Shown here one piece after another: positions 9,336 through 18,750 of a DNA stretch of 64,000 nt. The stretch lies in assembly GCA_964621165.1 (NCBI GenBank), contig CAZULC010000001.1, forward strand, positions 1 to 64,000, in the 5' to 3' direction. A model generated the notes under the pieces. The model saw only the letters and a list, made by a program, of their open reading frames with translations, was not told the DNA's origin and did not search any database. The position numbers were made by a program, and so were the translations under genes. Source of the DNA: UMGS1696 sp964621165. Its GTDB lineage: Bacteria > Bacillota > Clostridia > Oscillospirales > CAG-272. The first letter of the stretch is position 1; the number at the start of each line of letters is the position of its first letter.

Positions 9336-9574
9336 AACAGTCCTCCTGAAATATAATAATCGGCACTCATGCCATTATATCCAAATATACTGACAAAATT
9401 ATATCATAAGCGGTGAAGCTCATGCAAAAGCAATTTCTATTTTTATTATATCATAAATTATATCTCAATTCAACCGCATTTTCGTTCAATTTATGGTTTT
9501 ACATCCCCGTTTAACATTTTTGTAACCGTTTTTGACTTTTTCCTACTTTATTTTTCGTGGTCTTCAGCTTTCAC

Positions 9575-9603
9575 TTGACACCGCCGCCGGTTTTTGCTAT
9601 ACT
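9575..9603 (+). promoter_or_regulatory. Consensus promoter for the 9658 glycoside hydrolase gene
   Basis: TTGACA at 9575-9580 and TATACT at 9598-9603 with a 17-base spacer form a near-perfect housekeeping sigma promoter. It sits in an otherwise AT-rich 320-base divergent spacer (9336-9657) in which no gene is visible. Predicted transcription begins near 9610, leaving a leader of about 45 bases. Confidence 0.8.
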
Positions 9604-9657
9604 TTCATTGGATAAAATGAATTTAACCAACATACATATATTATGGAGGTTTTACAA

Positions 9658-12603
9658 TTGACTGACGCAAAAACCTTTCTCGAAAACGTCCGCTCCACCG
9701 CGCTGGAACACACTTCGCTTCCCTTCTGGAGCTGGAACGACAGATTAAAAGAAGACGAGCTTCGGCGGCAGATCGGTGTCATGCAGTCCCTTGGAATGAA
9801 CGGGTTCTTCATGCATCCACGGGGCGGGCTTGAAACCGAATACCTGAGCGATGAGTGGTTCGACTGCGTGCGAGTCTGCATTGACGAGGCCAAAAAGCGG
9901 GGCATGGAAGCCTGGTGCTACGACGAAAACGGATGGCCCTCGGGCTTTGCCGGCGGTAAGCTTCTTGAAGACAACGCTAACTTCGCCCTGTTTTTACGCC
10001 ATGAGAACACGGACCTGTTCCCGACTGACGACAAAAACGTCCTCGGCGTGTACATTCTCGAAGGCGGAAAAATAAAGAAAGTCATCTCTCCTGTTGCAGT
10101 TGACGGCGCGGAATACCACATAGTACGGCGGTGCGAGGATTCGTCATATGTAGACACACTCGACGGCAATATCACCGCGAAATTCATCGAGGCCACCCAT
10201 GAGGAATACAAAAAACGCCTGCCTGCGGGGGATTTAGGTACGCACATGCCCGGATTTTTCACCGACGAGCCGCAATACTACCGCTGGGCGACGGTCTGGT
10301 CCGACACAATTCCAGAAAAGTTCAAAGCCGAATACGGCTACTCGGTTTACGATTACCTTCCCGCGCTGTTCATTGACGAGGACTTTGAAGGTGCGGTCGA
10401 GTTCCGCTATGACTACTGGCGGCTCTGTCACCGGCTGTTCATCGAAAACTGGATCAAGCCGATCTACGAGTGGGCCGAGGCAAACGGGTGCCAAATCACA
10501 GGTCACGCGGTGGAGGAAGCTTCCCTGTCCGGACAGATGTGGTGCTGCGGCGGAATCATGCCCTTTTACGAATACGAACACATCCCGGGAATCGACTACT
10601 TAGGCCGTGGACTGGCGGACGACATCGCTCCGAAGCAGCTTGGTTCAGTCTGCGCACAGCTGGGCAAAAAGAAAGCCCTGTCGGAGATGTTCGGCTGCTG
10701 CGGCTGGGACGTGACTCCGGCTGAGCTGAAAATCATAGCGGAACTGCAGTATTCCTCCGGGGTGAACGTCATGTGCCAGCACCTCTACGCCTACTCAATC
10801 CGCGGACAGCGCAAGCGTGACTATCCGGCAAACTACTCTGAGCATCTCCCGTGGCAGTCCCACATGAAACAGTTCGACGAATATTTCAACAATTTAGGCT
10901 GTCTGTTGTCTCAGGGAGAGGAAGAGGCGACGACGCTTGTCATCCACCCCATCCACAGCGCATACCTGACCTACCGGCGTGAGCGGGACTACAACTCCAT
11001 CAAGCCCCTCGAGGACAGCTTCCACGCCCTGTCGAATCTGCTCGGACGGGAACACATCCCCTACCACTGGGGAGACGAGTGCATTATGGCGCACCACGCT
11101 AAGGTTGAGGACGGCAAAATCACGGTTGGCAGGTGCAAATACGACTACATAATAGTTCCGTCATCAGACACTATCGACTCCACTACAGCGTCTCTTCTGC
11201 GGCAGTACGTCAGCGATGGCGGAAAAATATGGCTCTACGGGGACAAGCCAACACGAATTGACGGACGTAAAGCGGATCTCGGCTGGCTCAATTCCACCAC
11301 CACGTTTGAAGAAATCGCAAATTCCGGTACGTCTAAAATCACCGCCGTCGGCAGAATCAACCAGATGGTTCGCGAAACTCCCGCAGGAAAACTGATCTAC
11401 GCCGTGAATTTAAGCGGAAAACCCATGAAAAACGTGCGGTTTGAAGTGAAAAACGTAAAAAATCTCGTCGAGGTGGACGTGAAAACCCTTGAAATTTCGC
11501 CGGTTCAGGGGGAGAAGACTGACGGAAGATTTACTTTCACCACAGACTTTGACAAAGCCCAGTCCCACCTGTTCCTCAGCACCTACGAAAAAACCGAAGC
11601 CAAGCCGAAAAAATCCGCACCCGACGACAGAATCCGGCTGAAAAACAACTTTAGGCTGACCAAAAAGGTCGAGAACCAGCTGACTCTTGACAGGTTCGCT
11701 CTCTCCACCGACGGCGGCATGACTTTCTCCGAGCCGAAGCCAATCGAGTGCATACGGGACAACCTGCTCCGTCAAAGGTTCAGCGGCAGAGCGGCTCTTC
11801 GCGCAAGCTTTACAATAGGCGAGCTTCCTGACACTCTTAAAATCGCCATCGAGCCGCTTTTGAATCCGGAATACTATATAAATGGAAGAAAATTCACCCT
11901 GTCCAATGACTGGTGGCTTGACCGGGAAATAAAAACCGCGGACATTCTGCCCTTCACCAAGCTTGGCGTGAACGAAATCACCGTAACCTTCGACTACTTC
12001 CAGCGGGATTACGTCTACTACGTCCTCTACGGCGGCGTGTCCGAATCATTGCGCAACTGCCTTTCCTTTGACACGGAGCTTGAGTGCATGTACCTTGTGG
12101 GAGAATTCGGCGTGAAGACTGACAGTGAGTTCAGAGACGGCGAGCACTGCAGTTCGGTTTACTCAGGTGACTTCGCGATTGAACAGCAGTCGGAAGAAAT
12201 TGACATTACAAATGTAGTAAAATGCGGCTTCCCATTCTTCGCGGGAACGATTGAAGCCGAAACAACCCTCGATTACTCCATCGGAAGCACAGCCGAGCTT
12301 GAAATCACGGGAAGATACGCGGTCTGCGAGGTTTACGTCAACGGAGCTTACGCCGATGCTCTTATGTTCACGGACCATTGCGATTTGTCCGGATTTTTGA
12401 AGCCCGGGGAGAACAAAATCACGCTCAGGCTCACAAACTCCAACCGCAACCTGCTCGGCCCGCACCACGGACATGACCCGGAACCCTACGGAGTCGGACC
12501 CGGCACGTTCTCCATGGAAAAGCAGTGGCACGGCGACAAATGCAGCTCCTACGTCCCGACCTACGCTTTCGTCCGGTTCGGCATTGACGTGGAGCAACAA
12601 TAA
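9658..12603 (+). CDS. Large glycoside hydrolase, GH106-like (alpha-L-rhamnosidase relative)
   Basis: A 981-residue cytoplasmic enzyme. I place the start at TTG 9658: the upstream ATG (9643) lies inside the GGAGGT ribosome site (9645-9650), which is 7 bases before the TTG. The N-terminal barrel opens with LPFWSWNDRLKEDELRRQI, then GFFMHPRGG and WCYDENGWPSGFAGG, motifs shared with GH106-related families; acidic residues in FFTDEPQYY and GHAVEEASL are catalytic candidates. A Rossmann-like layer follows (YDYIIVPSSD ... GGKIWLYGD, about 490-535), and the C-terminal third is beta-sandwich, galactose-binding-like. There is no signal peptide, so it should act on imported oligosaccharides. The GH family number is tentative. 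Confidence 0.75.
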   Translation: MTDAKTFLENVRSTALEHTSLPFWSWNDRLKEDELRRQIGVMQSLGMNGFFMHPRGGLETEYLSDEWFDCVRVCIDEAKKRGMEAWCYDENGWPSGFAGGKLLEDNANFALFLRHENTDLFPTDDKNVLGVYILEGGKIKKVISPVAVDGAEYHIVRRCEDSSYVDTLDGNITAKFIEATHEEYKKRLPAGDLGTHMPGFFTDEPQYYRWATVWSDTIPEKFKAEYGYSVYDYLPALFIDEDFEGAVEFRYDYWRLCHRLFIENWIKPIYEWAEANGCQITGHAVEEASLSGQMWCCGGIMPFYEYEHIPGIDYLGRGLADDIAPKQLGSVCAQLGKKKALSEMFGCCGWDVTPAELKIIAELQYSSGVNVMCQHLYAYSIRGQRKRDYPANYSEHLPWQSHMKQFDEYFNNLGCLLSQGEEEATTLVIHPIHSAYLTYRRERDYNSIKPLEDSFHALSNLLGREHIPYHWGDECIMAHHAKVEDGKITVGRCKYDYIIVPSSDTIDSTTASLLRQYVSDGGKIWLYGDKPTRIDGRKADLGWLNSTTTFEEIANSGTSKITAVGRINQMVRETPAGKLIYAVNLSGKPMKNVRFEVKNVKNLVEVDVKTLEISPVQGEKTDGRFTFTTDFDKAQSHLFLSTYEKTEAKPKKSAPDDRIRLKNNFRLTKKVENQLTLDRFALSTDGGMTFSEPKPIECIRDNLLRQRFSGRAALRASFTIGELPDTLKIAIEPLLNPEYYINGRKFTLSNDWWLDREIKTADILPFTKLGVNEITVTFDYFQRDYVYYVLYGGVSESLRNCLSFDTELECMYLVGEFGVKTDSEFRDGEHCSSVYSGDFAIEQQSEEIDITNVVKCGFPFFAGTIEAETTLDYSIGSTAELEITGRYAVCEVYVNGAYADALMFTDHCDLSGFLKPGENKITLRLTNSNRNLLGPHHGHDPEPYGVGPGTFSMEKQWHGDKCSSYVPTYAFVRFGIDVEQQ

Positions 12604-12634
12604 ATCAACATAAAACCAAATAAATCCATAAAAA

Positions 12635-12677
12635 AACGGCAGTCAGGTGCAATAATTCCACATGGCTGCTGTTTTGT
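12635..12677. terminator. Bidirectional terminator between 9658 and 12682 genes
   Basis: An 11-base stem with two G-T type pairs (12635-12645 with 12663-12673) and a 17-base loop lies between convergent genes. It has a T run after it on the plus strand and an A run (12631-12636) that serves as the T run on the minus strand, so it can end both transcripts. Confidence 0.7.
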
Positions 12678-12681
12678 CGTC

Positions 12682-14091
12682 TCAGTCAGAATCCACGACC
12701 TCCACTGACGAAATTCCATAATATTCCATTATTTCCACGTCCTCAGGGGTGATTCTCTCGCCCATCATCACGACCGATACCGCTGGCGGGCATGAAACCG
12801 AGGGGGAAGCCAAAATTCGTCCCGCCGCTTTTGCAGTGCTGATCTTCTCGGACGGGAACATTGACGCGGAGCGGATTGTCATCACTTTTTCGTGCTTCAA
12901 CACCTTGAACGACCTATGCAAAATCGGATTTTTTCTTTTTATCCCCATCAAAGCCGAGCCGATTCTGTCCCAGTCCGACATTTTGTTTGACGGGGTAAGC
13001 ATTAGGACAACATAATCCCGGGATGCGTACTCCACAAATATACCGGACTTTTCGAGAAGAGACTGAACTTCAAATCCGCTGCAGCCGTATTCAGACGTGC
13101 AAAGGGTCAGCTTAAGGGGATCGCTTGGATATATTTTCCAGCCGCAGTCGGTCAGGCGTTGTTTCAGGCTGTTTGTCCGGTCCACTGCTGACGTTAATTT
13201 TTTGTCATATTCGTCAGCTATGTAAGCGTTTGTCAAGTCAAGGGACTCAAGAATTAAATACGACGGACTGGTGGAGCCGAACATTGCCATAGCCCGCACG
13301 GCTTCCCGCAGAAACATATCCGGCGCACGTTTGTTTATATGAAGATAAGCTCCGCCCGTGAGAGTCGGGAGAGTTTTGTGTGCGCTGTCACAGCATAAAT
13401 CCACAAATCCTGCCTCGTCCTGCCCCACCGCGTCTTCCATGGGATGGGGATTGCTCTTGTCCCCCAAAAACCGCAGATATGCCCCGTGAGCGTTGTCCGC
13501 AATCATCACCACGCCGTACTTGTGAGCCTTTGCCGCGATTCCGCTCAGTTTCACCGTACCCCCGAGGTAGTCCGGACTTGTGACGTAAACTGCGGCGGCT
13601 GACTCTCCCCGTTCCCGTATCCGCTCAAGCACCGACTCAACCTGATTTTCGCTCACCTCGCACCGGGTAAGGGAGCAGCCTTCACCGTCAGCCTCATCGT
13701 ATAGCCATTCCACGTCAAAGTCTAGCAGAGCCGCCCCGCGAAGAAATGCCTTGTGACAGTTCCTCCCCGAGACAACCACCGGACGTGATGTTGATTTTTT
13801 GTTGTTTTTCATCCAGTGAAGACGGGCGAGGTACAGCATAGCGCAGATGCACTGGGACGAGCCTTCGGTTGAATACAGCGTCCTGCCGGTTCCGAAAAGC
13901 TCTGCCGCATACCTCTCGCTCTCGGCTATGATTCCCTCGGGAAGGTACAGCTCATCCGCGCCGGAGATTTCGGTCAGGTCAAGTTTTTCGCACCCGAGAG
14001 GCCCGACTCCCTTGTGGCCCGGCATATGCCCACGGACAAAATCCCCCTCAGCGTAAGCTTTTGCGAAATCGTAAATTGGTGTTTTCATCAA
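12682..14091 (-). CDS. Orn/Lys/Arg decarboxylase family PLP enzyme
   Basis: A 469-residue fold-type I PLP enzyme of the Orn/Lys/Arg decarboxylase family. It has the N-terminal GHMPGHKGVG loop, STEGSSQCICAML for the phosphate of PLP, and the PLP lysine in DSAHKTLPTLTGG near residue 236. Known relatives decarboxylate arginine, lysine or ornithine to polyamine precursors or give acid resistance; the length matches the shorter Gram-positive (YaaO/SpeA-like) branch. Its start overlaps the end of scfB by 4 bases, so it is coupled to the SCIFF maturase. The substrate cannot be read from the sequence. Confidence 0.85.
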   Translation of the reverse strand: MMKTPIYDFAKAYAEGDFVRGHMPGHKGVGPLGCEKLDLTEISGADELYLPEGIIAESERYAAELFGTGRTLYSTEGSSQCICAMLYLARLHWMKNNKKSTSRPVVVSGRNCHKAFLRGAALLDFDVEWLYDEADGEGCSLTRCEVSENQVESVLERIRERGESAAAVYVTSPDYLGGTVKLSGIAAKAHKYGVVMIADNAHGAYLRFLGDKSNPHPMEDAVGQDEAGFVDLCCDSAHKTLPTLTGGAYLHINKRAPDMFLREAVRAMAMFGSTSPSYLILESLDLTNAYIADEYDKKLTSAVDRTNSLKQRLTDCGWKIYPSDPLKLTLCTSEYGCSGFEVQSLLEKSGIFVEYASRDYVVLMLTPSNKMSDWDRIGSALMGIKRKNPILHRSFKVLKHEKVMTIRSASMFPSEKISTAKAAGRILASPSVSCPPAVSVVMMGERITPEDVEIMEYYGISSVEVVDSD

Positions 14092-15578
14092 ATCATTGTG
14101 CGGACGGAATTTTCGTCATCCCCGCAGTTTGAGCAGTCGTCAGCACACTCGGCACAGCCGGAATTAACGGGCTTTTCCGACTCTTCCAAGTCCTCTTCCT
14201 CGTCGACCTTGAGCATGATGGCGCACTCGATTCTCTTTTTGAACAGCTCACAGCCCGCCTCGTAAACTCCCTTGATGGAGCCGGTGGCGTGGTAAGCGTT
14301 GGCCGCACATCCGCCTGAGCAGTACAGTCTCGCCCAGCAGTCTCGGCATTCTTCCCGGGAGTACACGTTGCATGAGCGGAATTCGTCCTGTATGTCCTTC
14401 GCAGCAACGCCCTGCCAGATGTCGCCCAGCCTGTACTTTTCCTCGCCGACAAACTGATGACAGGGGTAGAGGTCGCCCCACGGGGTCACAGCCATGTATT
14501 CCGTACCCGAACCACAGCCGGAGATGCGCTTGTAGATGCAGGGTCCGCCCTCAAGGTCGATCATGTAGTGGTAGAACGTAAACGGCTTGCCGGCCTTCCG
14601 CCTCTCAATCATACGCTGAGCCAGCTCCTCATACTGCTCCATCGCGACACGTCTGTCCTCATCCGTCAGGGCATACGGCTCATCCGGCGAGCATACAACC
14701 GGCTCAAGGGACAGCTCCGTGAAGCCGAGGCTCAGCATGGTGTCGATGTCCTTCATGAAGTCCGGGTTGGCGTGGGTGAAGGTGCCGCGCATGTAGTAGT
14801 TTTTATTCCCGCGAGCCGCTACCAGTTTTTGGAATTTCGGCACGATTCTGTCAAAGCTGCCCCGTCCGCTCATGTCCACCCGAAGGCTGTCGTGGATTTC
14901 CCGCCGTCCGTCAAGGCTCAGCACTACATTTGACATTTCGCGGTTACAGAAGTCGATGACGTCGTCGTCAATGAGCATGCCGTTTGTGGTCAGGGTGAAG
15001 CGGAAGTTCTTGCCCCGCTCCTTCTCCACGGAACGTGCGTACTCCACCAGACGTTTCACCACGTCCCAGTTCATAAGCGGCTCTCCCCCGAAGAAGTCCA
15101 CCTCGAGGTTACGGCGGGTTCCGGAGTTTTCCATGAGGAAGTCCAGCGCACGCTTTCCCACCTCATAGCTCATGAGCGCCCGTTCGCCGTGGAATTTTCC
15201 CTGACTTGCGAAGCAGTATGAGCAGTTGAGGTTGCAGGTGTGGGCGACGTGGAGGCATAACGCTTTGACTACGCCGCTGCTTTTTTTCTTGAATTCGTCG
15301 GCTATCGGCTCAAATGTGTCCGGGGAAAAGAGAAGCCCGTCCTCTTTCAGCGACATTATATCATCGAAGCAGCCCTCGAGGTCCTCCCGTGTCACGTCAG
15401 GATAGCCTCTCTCGAGTATTTTCACGACTATTTTATCCTTTTCCGGCTGTGAATCCGACTTATACGCCTCGTCAATCAGCTCAATCATGTCGTAGGCCGC
15501 GTCGTCAACGGTGTGAATGGAGCCGGAGCAGGTGTCGAGGACGATATTGTATCCGTTCAGCTTGTACTGGTGTATCAT
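14088..15578 (-). CDS. scfB: Thioether-forming SCIFF peptide maturase (radical SAM/SPASM)
   Basis: A 496-residue radical SAM enzyme that builds sulfur-to-alpha-carbon thioether bonds in the SCIFF peptide. The N-terminal precursor-recognition segment (MIHQYKLNGYNIVLDTCSG) is characteristic. The SAM cluster motif is CNLNCSYC near residue 116, and the C-terminal SPASM domain carries a cysteine-rich stretch ending in CRDCWARLYCSGGC, holding two auxiliary 4Fe-4S clusters. The tail (CAECADDCSNCGDDEN) adds more cysteines after the SPASM domain. The precursor gene scfA lies 103 bases upstream, with a terminator between, and a PLP decarboxylase gene overlaps its end. Confidence 0.95.
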   Translation of the reverse strand: MIHQYKLNGYNIVLDTCSGSIHTVDDAAYDMIELIDEAYKSDSQPEKDKIVVKILERGYPDVTREDLEGCFDDIMSLKEDGLLFSPDTFEPIADEFKKKSSGVVKALCLHVAHTCNLNCSYCFASQGKFHGERALMSYEVGKRALDFLMENSGTRRNLEVDFFGGEPLMNWDVVKRLVEYARSVEKERGKNFRFTLTTNGMLIDDDVIDFCNREMSNVVLSLDGRREIHDSLRVDMSGRGSFDRIVPKFQKLVAARGNKNYYMRGTFTHANPDFMKDIDTMLSLGFTELSLEPVVCSPDEPYALTDEDRRVAMEQYEELAQRMIERRKAGKPFTFYHYMIDLEGGPCIYKRISGCGSGTEYMAVTPWGDLYPCHQFVGEEKYRLGDIWQGVAAKDIQDEFRSCNVYSREECRDCWARLYCSGGCAANAYHATGSIKGVYEAGCELFKKRIECAIMLKVDEEEDLEESEKPVNSGCAECADDCSNCGDDENSVRTMI

Positions 15579-15626
15579 AATCTTTCCTTTACTTTTGATT
15601 CATATAAAACTTACGCGTATATAAAG

Positions 15627-15657
15627 TAAAAAATGCCGCACCGGAAAAGAGCAGCAT
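15627..15657 (-). terminator. Terminator between scfA and scfB
   Basis: On the minus strand a 7-base stem (15651-15657 with 15633-15639, one G-T pair) is followed by a T run (15627-15632). It lies between the peptide gene and its maturase, so most transcripts could stop after scfA while some read through. This would give more peptide than enzyme. Confidence 0.65.
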
Positions 15658-15681
15658 CTTTTATGTCAAATCAAGCAGAAA

Positions 15682-15831
15682 TTACTTGTTTGAGTTTTCG
15701 CACTTCTGGTTTGCGATACCGCAGCTGGTCTTGCAGGCGGACTGGCAGGAAGTCTGGCATTCACCGCATCCGCCCTTTTTAGCGCTTTCGCAGAGATTGC
15801 GGGTCTTGATAGTCTTTATCATCTTTTTCAT
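15682..15831 (-). CDS. scfA: SCIFF ribosomal peptide precursor
   Basis: A 49-residue peptide, MKKMIKTIKTRNL then a cysteine-rich core CGECQTSCQSACKTSC, ending with CENSNK. This is the 'six cysteines in forty-five residues' precursor that nearly all Clostridia encode beside scfB. Cysteines sit at residues 14, 22, 25, 29, 33, 37 and 44, seven in all, one more (Cys14) than the usual six. ScfB would link one core cysteine to the alpha-carbon of a downstream residue. A perfect GGAGGT site precedes the ATG. The biological role of SCIFF peptides is not settled. Confidence 0.95.
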   Translation of the reverse strand: MKKMIKTIKTRNLCESAKKGGCGECQTSCQSACKTSCGIANQKCENSNK

Positions 15832-15866
15832 GGAATTGTACCTCCGTTAGATTATTATCGGCTTTA

Positions 15867-15895
15867 ATTTTACCACATTACGGCATGATTGTCAA
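15867..15895 (-). promoter_or_regulatory. Promoter of the SCIFF operon
   Basis: On the minus strand TTGACA (15895-15890) and TAAAAT (15872-15867) are 17 bases apart, upstream of scfA. The leader to the scfA start would be about 30 bases. Confidence 0.75.
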
Positions 15896-15946
15896 GAGGA
15901 ATGGGAGAAAAACAATGATTATTCGCCGCCGCACATGGAATAATAT

Positions 15947-17390
15947 TTATCCCACCTGAATATTCAGCACCCTGATGATACCGTCTTGAGCGCAGGCCCA
16001 GCAGATTCTTCCATCGTGGTATATAGGCTTTTCGTAGGAGTTAAAGTTTACTCTTCTCAACCACGTTGCGGGAGAAATGACTTTTCCATCAGACGACAAT
16101 ACCATAAAGTAAGCACCGCTTTTCTCTCAACCTTCCGCATTCCAAATAATAACGATTTTATCATCAGCCACAGTCTCATGCGGAGCGTAAACACTATTAT
16201 CTGTGTAATCAGTGAGCCATATCAAACCATAATCCGTCACAGACGTCAGGGGTGAATTTTGATTATCATTTATATCGAACGAACTCTCTCCTATGCGATT
16301 TTTCCCGCCTACAAACATTGATGAGGAAACCTCATCCGCAGTCGGGTCGAAAATCTGAACGAACAGATTCTGCTTTTCGCTTTTCACCTCTGAGCCGATA
16401 GACTTAACGGAATGTTAGGATATCATCATTTATTACCGAGCTACATCTACCACTATTAAAGGGTTTTTCGTATCTCCACTGTCACCCATTATAGATTTTC
16501 AGATAAATCCCATTGAGTCCACATAGTCACCTGTATTGGTATATTTTGTAATAAACATGGTTTCTGTGCTATAATTATCCGTGTCATTATCACGACCCCA
16601 GACAATATAGAAATTTCTATCATCCGCGATAACGTCACCCTGCTTAGGATAAAGCATTTCAATATCAATTTCTTTAGACGGCGTAACAATTTTAAGCACA
16701 TCACCCACAGCATAAGCATATGCAAGCCCCTCATCAATATACAAAAACTGCTGAAGCGGCGATACTTCTGCCCAGTTTAAAATAACTGTCTTGTTCGTAT
16801 TTGGTATGTTAATTCCGCATCTGAACAAATATGAGGGTTCCGCATTCTCGGGAACATATCTGTATACCGTTTCGACATTGATTTGCTTACGCACATTATC
16901 CCATTCAACACTGAAGTTAATTAATTCTGCAATATCGCGCAGCTTGAAAAAGCTGTTGCCGTGGATACTGTAGGCAGTTGAATTTATCGGCTCATCGTTC
17001 AGATAAATACTCGCCGTTGTAGGATACGCGTCAAATTCCATTGATTCATTAAATCTTGCGTTGACTTCATCACCTGTGTATATTACATTTCACCGCCAAC
17101 AGGTGTATAAGCATGACCTCTTATAAGTTTTACGGATTTTGCTTCTTCATCCAAAATTACGTCAAACTGCTTTTCCGAACCTGACAGAACATAGGCAATA
17201 TTTCTTAATTTGAAATAATTATTTCCGTTAATCACAAATGCTTCAAAATATGGTTATTCATCGTTGACATGCACATAAGTTCCGTTTCTTGAAGCGATAA
17301 CGCTGTCCTCCGCGCTGACTGTGACAGACATACCTATCGCAAAAATGCTCAGCAAAAGAAATAAGCTGATAAATCTGATTTTTTCTTCAT
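15947..17390 (-). pseudogene. Decayed secreted stalk-domain (copper amine oxidase N-like) protein
   Basis: A once-continuous secreted protein, now broken in several places. Starting at ATG 17390, one base shift restores a signal peptide (FISLFLLLSIFAIGMSVTVSA). Next comes a stalk domain (INGNNYFKLRNIAYVLSG ... HAYTPVGGEM) with an in-frame TAA before it and a frameshift after it, near 17078. A second stalk-like unit follows (YSIHGNSFFKLRDIAELI, about 16990-16900). The remaining C-terminal half, with AIIxx-type beta strands and DNDTDNYSTE, has further breaks near 16498, 16415 and 16127. The last piece ends GIIRVLNIQVG. Stalk domains display enzymes or adhesins on the cell surface. Base composition is more AT-rich than the neighbours, which suggests relaxed selection or transfer. 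Confidence 0.75.
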
Positions 17391-17553
17391 GGCAACATCT
17401 CCTTAAATTTTAATGTCATCTCTGTTATACCACACTCATTACTGAAACGCAATCCTCACCACCGAAAATAAATTCAAATTTGACAGAATCAATGTTTTAT
17501 ACTTTACATTTCAGGAGTAAAATACAGCTGTACAAAGGAAAGGAGAATTTCAC

Positions 17554-17748
17554 ATGAGTAAAAATAAAGATAAAGAAAACTTATTCTACGCCGCCGTCTG
17601 CATTGTCACCGCCGCAATCCTGACCTTCTTCACAGTCTTTGACGAGAACCACGACGACTACATGGGAAAGCTGGCGCGTCAGTACGATTTAACCGAGGCG
17701 TCCGAGACAGCGGCTGATTCGGCTGAAAACTCATTCATCAACGTCTGA
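17554..17748 (+). CDS. Small single-pass membrane protein, unknown
   Basis: A 64-residue protein with a short charged N-terminus (MSKNKDKEN), one membrane helix at about residues 10-27 (FYAAVCIVTAAILTFFTVF) and an acidic tail. A good AAAGGAGA ribosome site lies 8 bases before the ATG. Its last 18 bases overlap the end of the convergent lipoprotein gene. I do not recognise the family. Confidence 0.65.
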   Translation: MSKNKDKENLFYAAVCIVTAAILTFFTVFDENHDDYMGKLARQYDLTEASETAADSAENSFINV

Positions 17749-18618
17749 GCCGTCACCGGGATTGTAAACGAACTCCGCGTATTCTTTCGTGTTCTTTTTA
17801 CGCCGGTATTTGTCCACCACAAATGGGACGAACGCAACCGCGCACACAAACAGAAGTCCGGCGAAAATCCACACTGCGGGATGAATCGGGTCCTTTATGC
17901 GGTTATACAGTGCCGCCGCAGTCAGGGGCAGGTTGAGGTTTACAGTAAACGTGCCATAATCGTGTTCTCCGCCTTCAAGCTCAATAACACATTCCCTGGG
18001 TAGGTCGTCAATGAATTCTTCAAGGTCGTAGGCGTCAATGGCGGCGCAGTCCCGGGTTTGCTCGTCTGACAGGCTGGAGGTGCGGGTGTTCTCCCGCACA
18101 AGGGAGTCGTGGTCGTCCGTCTCGTAGAAGTACCATCTGTTATACTCCATTGTGACGTAATCCGCCGTAGTCAGCGCGTGCCGCCAGTTGTCGTCGGTCT
18201 TCACGTAGACGTAGTGGACGGTGGGAATTATGTTGTACATCACGCTGTAGGACTTGGAATGCCCCTGAACGGTAACGGCTTCCTTTGAATCCGCAGAGAA
18301 AAGACCTCCGCTTTCAAAAACCTCGTGGGAGCCGCCGTAATTCAGGCAGGAGTTTTTGTCAAATCCGGTGTATCCGTCGGTTACGGTGACGTCGCACACG
18401 GTGTAGGTCTGCTGCAGGGTCTCGTAGGTCCGTACGTCGTACTCAGCTGAGATCAGGCCGTCGGATTCGTCAATGATTCTCCGGTAGTCGTCTCCGGTGT
18501 CGGTGAGAAGCTCGTCGAAGATGCCGCCGGATTCACTTTCGGCTTCAGCCTGACATCCAGTCATAAGAAACATGGCCAAAGCCGCGCCGATTATTGCCTT
18601 GTATAGGTTAACTTTCAT
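17731..18618 (-). CDS. Lipoprotein with C-terminal membrane anchor, unknown
   Basis: A 295-residue protein with a lipoprotein signal peptide (lipobox FLMTGC, about residues 17-22), an acidic extracellular domain of about 220 residues, one membrane helix near 245-270 (AVWIFAGLLFVCAVAFVPFVV) and a basic then acidic cytoplasmic tail. The extracellular part has several Tyr/Trp-rich strands (EYNRWYFYETDD) but no motif I recognise. It ends inside the convergent small membrane protein gene, so both 3' ends share 18 bases. Confidence 0.65.
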   Translation of the reverse strand: MKVNLYKAIIGAALAMFLMTGCQAEAESESGGIFDELLTDTGDDYRRIIDESDGLISAEYDVRTYETLQQTYTVCDVTVTDGYTGFDKNSCLNYGGSHEVFESGGLFSADSKEAVTVQGHSKSYSVMYNIIPTVHYVYVKTDDNWRHALTTADYVTMEYNRWYFYETDDHDSLVRENTRTSSLSDEQTRDCAAIDAYDLEEFIDDLPRECVIELEGGEHDYGTFTVNLNLPLTAAALYNRIKDPIHPAVWIFAGLLFVCAVAFVPFVVDKYRRKKNTKEYAEFVYNPGDGSDVDE

Positions 18619-18666
18619 TGTAGTATTAATATCAAAAATTATATTTCAGATTACTTTCGATAAAAC

Positions 18667-18720
18667 AAAACAGCCGCAGTACGCCTGAGTTGCAGGTATT
18701 TTTCCGCGGCTGTTTTTTTT
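18667..18720. terminator. Terminator downstream of the OB-fold-like lipoprotein gene
   Basis: An 11-base inverted repeat (AAAACAGCCGC at 18667 and GCGGCTGTTTT at 18706) encloses a 28-base loop that itself has a short CCTG/CAGG stem. T runs follow on both strands; on the minus strand it is 31 bases after the stop of the 18751 gene. Confidence 0.75.
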
Positions 18721-18750
18721 CATAGCTTCAGATTCTCCTCTGAATGACGG

